Shown: positions 33,335 through 47,598 of the stretch, piece after piece
Position numbering within the stretch: position 1 is the stretch's first letter
How the letters are laid out: the number at the start of each line of letters is the position of its first letter
NCBI RefSeq assembly: GCF_000972845.2
Contig: NC_040022.1
Span: 13,866,919 to 13,930,918, forward strand
DNA length: 64,000 nt
Direction of reading: 5' to 3'
DNA from: Larimichthys crocea
Lineage: Eukaryota; Chordata; Actinopteri; Sciaenidae
Position numbers and translations under genes: made by a program
The notes under the pieces: model-generated
The model's database searches: none
Told to the model about the DNA's origin: nothing
What the model saw: the letters and a program-made list of their open reading frames with translations, nothing else

Positions 33335-35324
33335 TACTTCCTGTGGATTACTCATGGATTACTTAATGAATACTTCAGGTTCAGGTGCTAAATGACACAA
33401 CCAATCATTACCTACTGATTAGGTGTAATGATATATGCTATGACTCACTCTTTAAGCAAGCTTTTTTTTCTACCTACACATTAAAAAATGTATATTCACA
33501 AAGTAAAATCTGCATTGGAAAGTCTCCTTCCTCTATGGGAGCTCGCATGAAGCATAAAGCTGCTGGTGCAGCAAGTTAAATGTTTGTATGGCTGCTCCCG
33601 CATGAGTATTAGTACTGTGCACAAACACATTTAGTGTAGCTACGGGGTTAATGTAGAGAACACTCACACACCGATAACCTGTTTTTGTGTGCAGCTTCCA
33701 CAGTAATGGGAGGGGATGCAGAGATAGATTAAGGAGTAAAATGGCCATGTGTGTCTTTGTAACTGTACTGTGTGCTGCAGTCTGGTCAACATAATGGCCA
33801 CAGACACAGCACAAAGCAGACTGACCTCATGGTCAACCATCACAGCTGGACTGTCTTTAAAAATAACATATTCAGCAAATAACAAATAATGTATTCAGAA
33901 TATCTGATGTTTTTCTGACATATGATTGAATGAAACATTTACCTGAAGAGAATTTGTTATTTGTTATGAAATGTCTCCACAACCTTCAACCTTCCTGTGC
34001 CTGAATTTTCTCCAATAAAACCAGGGCCACAGTTATGAACTGGTTTCTGTACACAAAAATGTTTTGTTAGAGAAGGAAAACCACTTTTGTAACTTGCATC
34101 TCTTTAATATTCATTCTGTCGGTCAATAAACAATCTTTTGTTAGCTGATAATCAACCTCAGTGGAGCAGTCACGACAGCTAAAGCTACCTGGAATCACAT
34201 TCAGAATCACCCAGTCATAACTTTAAGATGGTCACATCAATATCTTACTTTATCATTTTTATCAAGATCTTTGGACGAGCAGGAGCTTGCTCTGTCAGTC
34301 TGACTCTAACATTAGCTATGTTTAATGGTGCTAAAATGAGCTAGTATTATCTAAGGAGACAAGAGCTCCCAACATGATCAGTTAGATGATGTTTGATACA
34401 GTCAGTTTAACTTGACACCAAATGTTTGTTAGGTATGTAACTCTGATTGTTCACCATTAAATATAATTCCACTTTTGTATGTAATGATTTAAGTAAACAT
34501 AAGTATCACAGCGATAAAGCATCACTAAACTGATTTTATTTTTCTAGATACAGAAGGCGAAGCAAATTACTGATTCATATGTTTGTCACTGACACAATTT
34601 AACTGAGATCAATCAAGATGTAGACAAAGCTTTATGTCTAAAATATTGTGTCATATCAATTCTCATATCATTTTAATATTATTTATAGCCTTTAACAGTT
34701 GCACAGTTTGGACCATTACCCATAGAAAAGTACCACTTTAACCATTAGACCTCAACAAAGAGAGCCTCAGCAAATGCTGTGATCAGTTTCACAAGCACAG
34801 CATTAATTTGTCCTTGTCTTGACTCTTACAGCTTTTATAACAACGTGGATCATGCCTTTGTTTGTGCATGCATTATCCTGATATTGACACTAGGTTTTGT
34901 GATCAGTGTGTCACTTATCTGTCGAAACAGCATGATTTTACTAGAAGAGTTGGGGAAATCCACATGATCATTAAATAGATGTTCACGGTTTCCTGTGTTC
35001 TTGGATAGATTTTGGCACTATAGCATGTAAATGCAGTGCTTTTTGGCAGACGGCTCTCAAGGATTAATTGTGCGAAGCTTCCCATCAGCATGTGCCTGCA
35101 CCACAGCCCCATATTATAGCCCCGGATTAGCTTTTGTTCCTTTTTAAACAAACCTGTTCTCTTGTCCTGAATCCAAACATATTCTGAGGCACTGGCGCTT
35201 GACTTTCAGATACAGATCGGAGCAGTATGACGTAGTTGGCTCAAGCCCGTGATTCACCGGGTGCAATCAGGAGATGGAGAGTGATGATTGGATTATCACT
35301 AGGTCTGATAAAGGAGGATGACCT

Positions 35325-35347
35325 GTTTATTTATTTATTTATTTATT
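35325..35347. repeat. (TTTA)n microsatellite
   Basis: Five to six TTTA units followed by a T-run. Confidence 0.9.
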
Positions 35348-36577
35348 TTTTGCCGTCTCTGCACATCTCCATTGCCAATCTAATTGACTTGGCAAGTCTC
35401 CATTAAATACACTTAAACCTTTTCGCAATTAAAGTAATGATTTGATCAGGTTTGTTAATCTATTATAACGATAAGAAAGACTCAAACTCACTTCGGCGTG
35501 CTAATGAGCTCAGTTCTTTTTTTTTTATTCTGATGGCAACAGGGCAATATTAATTACCTCATCTGGGCAGAGCTTTGGAGCACATGCGGTGTTCTGTGTT
35601 CTCCTGCCATGCTCTCGGTCGTGCCAAAATAACACGCCTGAGGAGAGATTGAGGTTGAAACACTGAGGTTAAAGGTATAATTAGATTCAAACTCAATTTT
35701 GGCATGTCCAGCGCTCTGAGAATGAAATTAGGAAGAGGGTTGGGAAACAGTAGACTCGGGAGAATATCTTTTGACAGCTTTTTTGTACTGCAGAATTTGT
35801 CTTTGATGTGTCTTTGAGTTGGAGAAGCATTGATCAAAATGGCAAAGACAGTCATTATTAATCAGCATGAATGCAAAACTGTTCTCTGTCTGAATTTCTA
35901 TAATTATGTGGGTTGAATAATGTTTTTTTTCATTCAAATAGTACTCCACTCGAAATTGTTTTGCTGTAATTGATGTTTTACATCCCTTTGCAGATGTACC
36001 ACGATCCACTGTGTACGAAATAACCTCTCTCACAACATGACACAGCTCCATTGTGTGTAGATATTCATGTAATTTTCCAAAATACCTGTGAAAGGAGAGA
36101 AAAAAGTTACCTGACGAATTGTTTTTCTAAAACTATTTTGTGTTGTAGACTGACTAATTGAACGAGAAATCCTGCAGCAGCCGGTTAAGAACTTTATTAT
36201 GAACTTTCAGGATTTTTTATTAGTAGTAGTAAAATAAATTTCTTAACTGAATTAAATTGGTCCATCAAAATAAAATGCTATTTTGGTAAACATTTAAAAC
36301 ATTTTAAGGGCAGAAATGCCATACCTTCTCTGGTTCCTGCTTTTTGAATGTTAGAAATTGCTTCTGTTCCCAGTTTCATATTTTCTAATATAGGCAACAT
36401 TTTGATTCATGTCCTGCAGTGAGTTGATATTTGTATATCTGAGGTTTTTCTAAAGCTGTCATACTAATCAGATGCCACTAAAACAGCTAAAAAATGTCCT
36501 GAAAATGTATGTCTTTGTAAGCGCCTGTTATTTTAGTTTTTGTCAATGCTTATATTTTTGTTTTGTTCTAATCCTAG

Positions 36578-36697
36578 CGATGGATATGCCAGCCGAGTTG
36601 ACAGCTCTAAACATCACTCCACAAGGAGCCCTGCTGAGGTGGAATCCTCCTCTTTCCAGTGTCGACAATTATGTGCTGACTCTCACACACAACCAGG
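36578..36697 (+). CDS. tnr: tenascin-R exon 19: FN3 domain 8, first half
   Basis: A 120-nt exon, phase 1 in and out; donor GTGAGT at 36698. It encodes AMDMPAELTALNITPQGALLRWNPPLSSVDNYVLTLTHNQ, aligning with mammalian [35 protein letters not shown]. Confidence 0.97.
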
Positions 36698-38573
36698 GTG
36701 AGTTGTCCAAAACTGTCATCCAGAAGCTTTAATTAATTTGCTTTATTAGACAATAAATTGATGGATTGATTAACTACCAGCAAAAGACAAGAATTAGACG
36801 AGGTTAGTCTGGTGCTCTCACACCACCAACACTATAGTGTTGTCCTTACACTGGATATCGATCAATTTTACACGACCCTGACCCTTACAGATAAGCTGTT
36901 TTTACTGATGCTGTCATCTATATGTTCATGTAACTTTAGATATAAAAGGCACTGTTCAAGTATTTACTTACCATCTTTGTTATTGACAACAGCATTTACT
37001 CACTCACTCTGCACAATTAAATAATGAATGAAGTCTTACAGTACAGAGTCAGAGCACTGACTGCAGTAAGATCTGACTGCAGAGTCGGAGTATGATAAGC
37101 AGGTTTGTTTTAGGTCATTCAGGTGCAGCATATGTAGCTGTGACAGATTTTCAGTGTCATCCTTCGAGGCAATATGGATGCATTTGTCTTGCTTTCAGAA
37201 CAGTTCATTATGCTTGGTTGAACTATTAAGCGTTTGCAGTTTCTACACTTTGTTTGTGTCTGATGCAATCCATGTCTTGGCTGTCTGACAGCCGTATCCA
37301 GATAGGCAAAAGATAACTGCATTGCTCCCTTCAGAGTCAGTATGTAATTTGCTCCCTGAACCAAGTGGATGAATGCCAAGTTACAGTAGGTGGATGAGCC
37401 ACAGACATAACTTAACTAAGCTACCTGACATACACAGCAAGAGTGCTGAAAAATGAAAAAGTTTCAAAGAAATTGTATTTTTCAAACAAACATCACCCAG
37501 TGTTGGCAGTCAAAGCACATTTTTTAAATTCACCAGTCAAATGTTTAACCCTTGATCTCAACCTTTATTTCACTCCCTAATTCCTTTAAAGTGACTGGGG
37601 GGAAAAAAATGTCATGGGATGCATATTTCTCTCTCTCTTTACACATGACCCTGCTGACTAAGCCATGTCTCGAATTATCAAGAGAAATCTATATTACTCA
37701 GCTTTTGGAGTCAATGTGTAAATTATACCTTGACTGACGGACTGGATGACAGCCAGATCATTTAAGTTACAGAGACAGTATCTTTATGCTGGACACATAT
37801 TTGGCCTAACCAGCCTCCACCAGGGTTTAGAGAAGTGCAGTGTAAGTTGTGAACAAATTCCCTTGAGTGTAAGTATATTAAATCAAGGTCAATAAATCTC
37901 ATATTTCACTGAGTATTGTCCTGCATTACAAAGTAGATTTTTATTGCCAACCAGGAACACCCACATAAAATCCAAACCATCACGGTATCAGTCAGTCAAA
38001 CTTCATATAAAATAGATTAAGAGTGTAAAAATATGGTTTGTCCATATTCTCAGTAACATCACTGTCACTATGAAGTTTACACATAATGCAGCTCTCATCA
38101 TTATAACTATAAATTAAAACGCTAATGCAACAAGATCCTGTCAGTGAGTCCTTTGACACCAGTTATATTAAATGTCTTTTCTGGGCAATTTGAAGTCGTG
38201 TGCTCATGCTACACAATTATTTTCTTCATCAGTCATTTTTCACAGTCAATTCAGAGACAGTTTCTAATAACTCCAAATGCAAATTGGTAATTGAATGGTA
38301 ATTTATTCAAATTTGCCCTGTTTAAGTGGTTAGAAAGATATATTAGTCACAGAAATACCTTCAAATGAATCTTGGTATATGCATTTAGATAAGATCAGGG
38401 GTTCTCAGTCTCAGTTTATTACAGAGTACTATTTTAGAGCCATTTATAGTGTTGCTCATTTTTGCAGCATAATTAGTTTTCAAAGAGATAGAATTTAAAG
38501 TGATCTAAGCTCAAACAGAACTTGAAAGAGATAAAATATGTGTTTTACTTTTCTTTTTACTTTTTTTTTCCAG
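36698..38573. other. Intron 19
   Basis: A 1.9-kb AT-rich intron. I recognise no repeat or exon. The acceptor has a long T-tract ending TTTTTTTTTCCAG at 38573. Confidence 0.75.
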
Positions 38574-38717
38574 TGACAGCTGATACATTCCTCGTAGAAG
38601 GCAACAAGCAGGAGCACCAGCTGTCCAACCTTAAGCCAAGCACCAGCTACTCCGTAGCCCTATATGCCACCAAAGGACCCCTCACCAGCGGGACCGTCAT
38701 CACCAACCTCCAAACGC
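38574..38717 (+). CDS. tnr: tenascin-R exon 20: FN3 domain 8, second half
   Basis: A 144-nt exon, phase 1 in and out; donor GTATGT at 38718. It encodes VTADTFLVEGNKQEHQLSNLKPSTSYSVALYATKGPLTSGTVITNLQT, matching mammalian [28 protein letters not shown]. Confidence 0.97.
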
Positions 38718-38749
38718 GTATGTGTTCATTTTATTCAGCTGGTGTCAAT

Positions 38750-38985
38750 ACAGCGGGCGGTAATTCGGCTCAGTGGGTAGCACTGTCATCTCGCAGCAGG
38801 AGGGTTTCCCGGGGTGCTCGGTTTCATTCACACCAAATATAATACGCATGTTAATCAGGAATTCTCCTGCCATTGTCCTTGACCAAGGGCGATGGCTTCA
38901 CATCGCTTCTAAAGTAGTTGGAATGAGTCAAATGTAGCAGATGCATTTGTCCATGGGGATTAATAAAGTGTAACACAAACAATGG
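38750..38985 (+). repeat. Fish interspersed repeat (GGCTCAGTGGGTAGCACTGT type)
   Basis: It begins GGCGGTAATTCGGCTCAGTGG and AGCACTGTCATCTCGCAGCA, runs through TGTTAATCAGGAATTCTCCT and CTTGACCAAGGGC, and ends CATGGGGATTAATAAAGTGT. These blocks in this order are a common teleost dispersed element. It starts 33 nt after the exon 20 donor. The exact family is from memory only. Confidence 0.65.
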
Positions 38986-39999
38986 AAGTATGTCATACAG
39001 TGAAAAAATAGAAACAGTATTTATGTATCATACACGTTAATTACCAGCAGCCTGACTGACCTGGAAAGGTGGCAAATAATTGGAAGGATTTATGGATGGA
39101 TGTAGGGTGATATAGAAAAACAAATTAGCACAGTAATTCTTTGTCATATCAGTGTGTATATATTGTCACAGTCACATGGTTGCCATTTTTCCTACTGATT
39201 AGTTGCCAAATGTCAAAGACGTGGGTTGAAAATTGACACTGCAGAACAGCGGATAACTTCTTTGTTGAGACCGTGATGGACAATGAATATTAATTGTCAT
39301 CCCTGAAGCGATTTGGTTTAGTTTCTGTCTTCATTTATATACGTTAACCTTAAACGAACCAGAACAAAGTCAGTGCGTGGTTGGTGATGCACTAGAGGAT
39401 TGCTTGCTGGCAGAGACACACATTTTAGTGTAAATGAATTCCCGCAGATATAACAACAAATCATCTCCCCAGTACTACCTGTGCCGTGACAATAACATGA
39501 TAGAAATGAAGTTACTTCTGTTTATTAGATTAGTTTAGCAGTAGATTCAGAGGTGTGGAGGTGTGTATCTGAAAACTCTGCTGCTCGACCCAGTCTAATT
39601 GCTAGTGTTTGAGACTGTGTGCTTTATTGGATGGTGAAATCGTTTGTATTACCTGTTTTTGTGAGCACAGTTTTTATATAATTGTAGGTTTAATTTACAG
39701 TACATCTTTTGATTTATGCTTTTCCTACTTCCAAACCTTTGATCCTTTATCTCTGTGTAGCACTTATTGTCACACATGTCACAGGGGTCAGTCTTTGCTA
39801 GAGACTTTGACATGGCCAAAGACACAAGCTGTCATGAGGATTAAACTTGACGTGAACCCAGTTCAGTTTCTGCCTGCTTCGCCTCTAGTTGACCCACCTC
39901 TCTAATTATATTCACCTTTATCGTCTGGGGTGAAGGAATTGTTCCAGTTTAGCTGAGTTGCAGCTCTGTAAACTTTGTTTTTTTCTGGAGTTCTTGCAG

Positions 40000-40021
40000 A
40001 AAAAAAAAAAAAAAAAAAAAA
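40000..40021. repeat. A-run of 22
   Basis: An uninterrupted A-run in intron 20, possibly the tail of an old retroposed element. No element body is recognised 5' of it. Confidence 0.9.
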
Positions 40022-43000
40022 CTTTTCAGTCAGCAGAGGAGTTCATAATCCCCCAAGGAGAACCAGAGCTACCTGTCCTGCACTGCAGCAGAGACGAGCT
40101 GCTCAAAACAGAAACTAACTCTGGGCTGCAGGGACTTCAAAACATAAATGGGGCTCATGAAAATTAGGTGTACCTACAACCATGTCGATGCTGTGTGCTG
40201 TACATGCCTATAGTAACTCGTACATAAACAAATGTTCCTGGCAGTTTAAGGTGATTCTAATTTGGAAACAGATGCTCTGCCTAGTACATCATGTACACCT
40301 TAGCTTCTCCAGAGAACAAAACAAAAATCCTACCCTGGTTAGAGTCTCTCACATGAAAGGAAGAATTTGAGAAATTGCTTTGATAACAACGAGGAGTGTG
40401 CACAGGATTTAGTTTTGTTTTGAATAACACGCCTTATTGAATCAAGAAAATGCCTGGGTGCTTCCCTTTGCTGCTCTCCTCGTCTGCGTGGAAAAGATTA
40501 AATGTGTAAAACTCAATTCTATTCAGAATTAAACCAATATTATGAAAATGTATTCTGTAATTACAGAACATATTAACATGCCTGGACACTGATGCGGTCA
40601 TTAATCAACACTGATATCTTGGGCTTTACGTTGCGTTTTCTGCGATGGAAGGATAACATTCATATTTTACAGTTAAAGATAATGGGACTGAATTTACGCG
40701 ATTGAATTTATTCATAATCACTTTTCTACAGTACCATACACAGTATTCACTGAGCTGTGTACTCTGTGTGCCCATGTACAGGCAGATGTGCTCAGAGAAA
40801 CCCACACCTTCAGTCCTGCAGGACTAATGATGGCATGTTAGACCAGGGGGTGCCGTAGTCAACCCCAGCTTCAGAGGGATCTTCTCTGGTTTGTTAATCA
40901 AACTGCTAAACTAATTGAAATCTTAAAGCCTGCTTCAATTCTGCTCACACAGCTTGTTTTCTCAGGCTGTTTCTCTTCAGTGGAAAATGTCACATTGTGA
41001 ACGAGCCATGAGAGAGGAAAAGACCATTGATTTGTCCAGTCAACTACTCTGGCTATGAGTCTGTCATGTCTCTGTTTCGGTCTCAGTCGGCCTCTCAATC
41101 TTTAAGTCTCAGTTTGCTCCTCTTTCTTCTCCTTCTACTAAGACACAGAGTTATTAGTCACATCTACACGCATATATAGCATTTGCAGTATTTATAAAGC
41201 TCATTTAAAAACAACAGGCGTTGACCAAAATGCTTTGCAGAGAAATTTTAAATGCAATAGGTAAGACTGCTGAATGAGCTTTTCAGCCCTCCCAGTAGTC
41301 TGGTGTTGTTGAGACTGATGGTGTGGTTGGAAAATAACTCACTTAAAGACAAAAATATTCCAGAGAGCAAGTGAGCCTAAATCAACAAAACATACAACAA
41401 CACAGCCAATCTTACCCACCCTGCTTCTGCTTGTCTTCAACACAAGAGCGGGAACTCCATCCAGGAAAATGGTAATCAAACTGGATAATGTCTCCATGTA
41501 TATTTGCATACAATTTACAATTTATTTCTGTTTGCGCAGCTTTTCTTTCAGTTAGTGGGTTCTTAACAAACTAAATGATGATATCTGGAAAGGAGCTGTC
41601 AACTACTTCTGCTCCATGTTTTGAACAAGAGGTGAAGAGTACACAATTCTTGCTGCTGGGTTTGACTTTTACTCCTTTTAGGCGAGAGTCTATCTGTACA
41701 TGTATGCTGAACACAGCCCAGAGAGAGGAGGAGAAAGAAACGTATGAGTCTTTCTTGTATCAAAATGTGTCCAAGACTGACTCAGCCGTTCCGATTTTTC
41801 TCTTTTTTATTGTTTGTTTCATTCTGATGGGATGGGGTTTTCTTTGTTGATTCCCAAGCCTCTTAACCACAGCTGAAAGTTGTTTTGTTGTCTGGCCTCC
41901 ATGCCTCAGGAGTTCAACACAGAGTAAGACAGCTCCCCAGAGGCTGATATTTAAGCTATAGGGGTGGAAAATAAGGGATTTTTCTACGGGTGTCTCTATA
42001 AGCCTGTAGGCTGCAGCACCGGGACTTTCTTCCTTCAGATGTGCCTGAGCCCACTTGCTGAGAAGTGCTTGGCAAGTTTTTGAAGCAGTGGAGATCCTTG
42101 CTGCGGGCAGCTTCACTGAGCTCTGGCTGATAGTTGTTCACCAAGTGCTGAAAGTACTGCTATTACAGAAACATAATCTTCATTTTTTCAGGCAGTTGAA
42201 GACACTGTAATGTACTTTGAAGGACTTTTGTTCCCATAAAATCTGTGCTGTTAATTGCTTTATATGATAAATGTTTCAAACTCCTGCAAATACATCTAAA
42301 ATATTTATTCTAGGATATTGAATACAACACAAGTATGTAAAGTTATATGCTACCTTTGTTACTTCAACTACCAGAGCTGTAAACTTTTTTCCTCACATGT
42401 AAAAAATAATATTTGTTTAGACATAGGATATGGTGGTAGAGAGACGAATGATTTCCATGAAAAATGAAGATTCATTTAAAGGGTATATTTTTGAAATAAC
42501 CTTTGGCAATATCTTTCAGAATAATGAATTTAAAAGAGGTTCAGGGTGCATTTTGACAACCTTTAAGTTAACTTAAATTAAAATACAATACTCCATATAT
42601 CATTATATTATTTAAAATAATAAGAAATTGACCAATCTTTAACTTGGAGTGGTGCTGCTGCATCATGTGTACATCATTGTGTACGATTTTTACAGTCAGT
42701 TCACTTACAAAGACCACAAAGAATGAAAATAGGTTATTGGAATGACGTATTAGTCAAGGAGATGTCTGAGGGTTGAGGGCAGAGGCGTGAGAGGGATAAA
42801 ATTCAGATCAAGCACAAGGGATTAAAGAGTTGAATGGTATTGATGGTGAGTGCTAGCTGAAAGGTTTCATGGGAGGAACCCAAGGGAGTGGGTGTGGCAG
42901 ATGTCTGGATTGAAAATCGTAGCTTCATTTTGCCCCCTGTGGTTGCAGCAATAAGTAAGATGGAGGTGAGGAAGCAGAAAATGAGGTTTTGCGGTGTAAG

Positions 43001-44439
43001 GATATGAGAACTAAGACATGAGAGGACGGGGTTAGACACACCTATGTCTGCAGGCGCAGGAAATTGGATGACAGAGGCATGGCCTTTGTTCTTGAACCTA
43101 ACGTACAGTCTAATAACTTTAGTGACCACAAATGAAAAGTGGTTACGGAGGTCTTGCCATTCAAAAGCTCCCAAGACAGAATTTAGCCCTATATTTTGTA
43201 GGAAAAACTGTGAAACTTTGAAGCTTTATAACCAATGGTTACCAATGATAATGATAGTTTGCCTGACTGAAATGTCCATGATGCTAAAGAAAAGTCTTGC
43301 ATATCCTTGAAATCACATTTAGTAATCCCTTTGTGTTGTCACAAATAATATCAGATAAAAAGGAAATATTAGAATTGTGCCTTTTCTTCTCAGCTGGCTG
43401 GAGAAGCATGTCAGTGTCTGTGTACGAGTGAGATTACGGGTATTACACTGTAGTAGTAAACTAACTTTAGCTTACATCAGACATGCAACCAAAAATATAA
43501 AACATACATTTCTTGGTTTGTGCTGCAGCAGAGAAAAAAAACACAGTTTAAAGCAATTTTAGGTAAGATTTGGTATTTTTTGCAACACATATTTTTTGTT
43601 GTATGATCGAAAACTTGCAAGTCGATTTTGCTAACTCAGCCAAACATCAAGCAAGTGCAACACAAAACATAACAAGGCAGCTAAAATGACTTTCTAGTCC
43701 AACAGCAAGAAGCCCAGCTCGCCATCTGTCTTGCAGCCTTTTTATTTTACAAAGCTCTCACCAACGTCTAAAAGCCAGTCTGAGATTTACTTTTGTCTGG
43801 CGGCCTCTTGCTTCGTTACTTTCTCCTTTTCTTTTCTTAGCTCTGTCAACATCTTCATTCGCTTAGCCTCTGCCAATGTGTCAGGTAGAAGCTGCTTTCC
43901 AGGCTCCACTTCTGGCATAGCGACACTACGCTTCCTCTAGATTTCAAAGCTGCAGAAAAGATACATAATGTCGCTTTAATTTCAGATGGCCTTCAAAGAT
44001 AACTGCAAGGTGGTTTTCTTAATTCCATAATCCCATCTGTGAGATCCATCCAAGTAGCACTGATTTAAATTCGACTTCATAAAAACAAAAGAATTACAGA
44101 TTCATCATCCAGGCAGAATCATTCACTTGCAAATGGGCATATGCACGAGTGCGCGATGTGATATCCACTCCAAAAGAATAACTTCCTCCCTCTTGTCTTC
44201 CTACAACAAACTGCTGCTGCCCATGCTGCCCTTCCCATCTGCTTCTCTGTGTGTGTGTTTATTTCTTTCCTCTCGCATTGTTTACGCCGTGTGTTAATGA
44301 GACATTAGATGTAGCCAAACCTATTCATCTCGATCCCATTGTTCAAACCTCTGCGTATGAAGATAGAGCTTCAGAGCTGCCAGGAACTCTGGCGGCACCT
44401 GCTCACCTGCATGGGCACGCTCCACGCGAAGGTTTAATT

Positions 44440-45040
44440 GGAGGGAGAGAGTGAGTGCGAAAAAAGGACAAGGAGATGGATTTAACGGAACAAGAGAAAG
44501 GAAGAATAAAGATGGGCAAAATGAGGGTTCTCGCAAACCCTCCATTTCTATGAATGGAAAACTCCCCTCCCGTCTCTCCGCTCATCCATCCCCCATGTGC
44601 ACATGATGCACCAACAGTGTTCGTCAAGTTGAGGGGAGGACAAGAACAAAAGATAAACTCTGTTCACTCTCTGGCACATTGAGTTAGAATGGCAGCCTGT
44701 CAGATAAGGAGTAAAAGAGGAGGTGGACAAAGGACACGAAGCAGGAGAGAGAAACAGAAGCACAAATGGAGAGAGGGAGAGAGAGGAGGACCCCAGGCTG
44801 ATGTGGGAATAGGAGGAAAAAGACAAAGGAGGAGGAGGAGGAAAAGCAGAAATGAGATGCAGAGGAGGTCAATAAAGATGAGAGGGTGCAGAAGAGGAGG
44901 AGATTGGCACGTCACGGCAGACTTTAGTACAATATGCAATGTGCTGTGTTTATCTCACACCGTGCTGCTCTTCTTTCTTCTCACTCTTTGTTCCCTTTTT
45001 TCTCTCTTCATCTTTCTCTCTCTCAATCCCGTGTCACACG
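44440..45040. repeat. Strand-asymmetric purine/pyrimidine block
   Basis: About 44440-44530 and 44690-44905 are G/A-rich on the + strand, and 44960-45030 is C/T-rich. The bias creates the 170-codon Arg/Lys/Glu-rich ORF at 44689-45201 and its reverse shadows. Confidence 0.7.
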
Positions 45041-47598
45041 ATGTGAATCTGCCTATCACTATCTCTGAGAGAAGGCACCCAACATCTTTCAGGATGGAGA
45101 AAAGGTTATCAAGACGGGTACAGGCTGTTAATTACCGAGCTGTCATTGATCTATCCATGTGGCCGTACACACACCAGAATTTAAAGAATGCATGGAGCTG
45201 ATGTTGTGGATTTTCTCTGCATGTGCAGAGATGTGTAAGGGTCTGGGTTCAATTTAGGGTTAGATGTTCAGCGAACAGTTAAGCCTTGGTCGCTCAAGTC
45301 CTCAGGAGAAGTGAAATATTCAGGCTGTTTATAGAAGCTCATGTTTGTTTCACTATAGAGGGATGAATGGAAGAAAAAAAAAAGCGAGACAAACAAAGGG
45401 AATCACCACGAGAGACTGTCATGTAGTAGGTGTCTTTATCTCATATCCACAGAGGTGACGTCGGATTGCAGAGCAAACACAAAGAGCAGTGCTCCGTTTT
45501 TTTTTTTCTCATGGTGCTGTTGGGGCGACCGACTGATGATGTGCCCCGGAGTCATGATGTAACTCCAGGAAACTGATTTTACCGAATAGAAGGTCATCTA
45601 TTTTCTATCACGCAGTAAAATGAGGTTGCAGCGTGTCAATGCTTCTTCCACCATGCCGGAAGATCAGACATTGAGTCAAAAAGGCTGATGTAAGGTGGGG
45701 AAATTGAGGTGAGTGGTTTAAGTATCAACAAAGGCACTATAATCAGACCCTGTGATGTAATGTGCAGTAAAATTTGGGTGGGCTTGCTGATCAAGGCCTT
45801 GAATGCTTTTGAGGCTGTGATACATGCACTAAACATGGAAAGGTGTCTCAGCACTCATCTTACTTCCTGTGGCATTTTGTATCACTGCTACCTCATAGAA
45901 CGGGTACAATACATGTCCAAAAATGTTGTTATTGTGTAGTTTTTGTAGTGTTTCTTAAGATCTTCCTGTGCTTCCTTTTTTCTTTCTTCTTCTTTCATCG
46001 CTTAGAAAGTAGACATGATAAACCTTCTCCCCATTCTAGTATTTAGAAATGTTCCATTTGTTGTTTCACAGCACTCATCTGTTTGTAGCTTACAGCTGTC
46101 ATCCTTTATTAAGGACCAAATTATCTAGCATGTCAGTGGTTTTTACACATTGAAGGATACGTCTGCCAATATTTTCCCATGGAAAGATCAAGTATTGCCT
46201 GTGTGGGCAAATCATAATATAGCTCATCCCTCTGTGTCATACAACTGCATTGTTTTCCTAAAACCATTAGCACCTCAATGAGCCACAGCATTGTACTGGA
46301 TGGCACGTCCTTTTCGTTAAAATTAACGTGGGCCCTGTAGTCCCTAATATACTGTCCTGCTTCTCTAAGTACTCACAAGTGCACCAAATGCATATTAATC
46401 TGCAAATGTGTAAAATAGCTCCAAACATATGCACTCTGTACTCCAGTACTAACATTTATTGAAAAATAAAGAGCTCTGTTGTTGTTGAACTATTCATTTG
46501 TGTACAGATTTGTGTATAGATTTACATCTATACTATACACATCTTTATCTATAGACTAGGTGCAGGGAAGTGAGAAAGCATTTCCTAATGGTCAAGTCGT
46601 TTAAGACTGGACGTAATTTACTGGAACTGCCACAAAAATACACACAAAAAAAAAGCAAAAGAAATATTGATATACAGCCTAATGTATTATTTTGCATTGG
46701 ATCTCATCATCAGACTTGTTAAGAAAAATATAAAATATTTCCAGCCTTGCAGTGTGTTGAAGTGGCAAGAAAAAACGACAAAGAAAAGAAATCCTTTCAA
46801 AGATGGCCCTCAGAAAACAACAACAACAACAAAAAAACAAACAGGACAAAGCAGCATTATACGCTGTTCTACATACAACAAAGGATCACTGCTGTTGCTG
46901 TGCTAAAGTCCAGCTCCATACAGGTGTGTGTCAATATTGTTCATCTGTTGGTCAATTTTGGATCTTATTTCCAAGTTGTATATTTACCAGGCACAAATAT
47001 TACTTCTTGATAGTGAGTCTACCACAGCCTGTCTTCAACTATTCAACCGATGATCAAAAGCCCGCTGTCTCTATTGTATAACACGTCTTGAATCACTTCT
47101 TTAATAAAATACTTGTTTTCTGCGTGTTCTTGACTTGGAATAGAATAAATAATACAATAAAATACTTTTACTTGTTTTATTTTTTCAAATGTGATGCATC
47201 GCTATGTCTTGTTTTGCCTTTATATAGTGAGGACACAGTCAGCAGAGCAGCATAGACTTAACTATTTCTATTTCTGTAGTTCAGAATAATGAAGCCTTGA
47301 GTTTGACATCACTGCTTTACCTGATATGACCTGCTGTAAGTTATGCAGAAGCATAAATTACTTAATTGACTGTCTTCTGATTTTGCACTTTTACATTTCA
47401 TTAGCTATAAATTCAACATCTGGGACTTGACATTATAAAACCTTACTTATACGCTGTAGAATTCCAGGAAATTAACAGAACAGTTTCTGCCTAATTAACT
47501 CAACAGTAACTTAACACTTGAAAGTGTCATCCTCTAAAGACGTGGGTTATTTGATAAGAGTTTTTGCAGTGTTCAAGGAAAAAACGAAATCACAAGAA

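Larger units (their letters stand above)
30511..36577. other. Intron 18
   Basis: A 6.1-kb intron between FN7 and FN8. It holds a roughly 235-nt pyrimidine-rich stretch (31645-31880) ending in CTCAG, (CA)n at 31962-32001, (TG)n at 32095-32112, (GATA)n at 33292-33334 and (TTTA)n at 35325-35347. Two stretches, 32440-32760 and 35170-35720, look like conserved non-coding elements. No gene on either strand is convincing. Confidence 0.7.

Noticed and set aside
44689..45201. 170-codon + strand ORF
   Set aside because: Arg/Lys/Glu-rich product of a purine-rich tract followed by a pyrimidine-rich one; no domain, no splice context, low complexity.
46503..46545. Small inverted repeat GTGTATAG..CTATACAC
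   Set aside because: Only an 8-bp stem in AT-rich sequence; expected by chance at this length.
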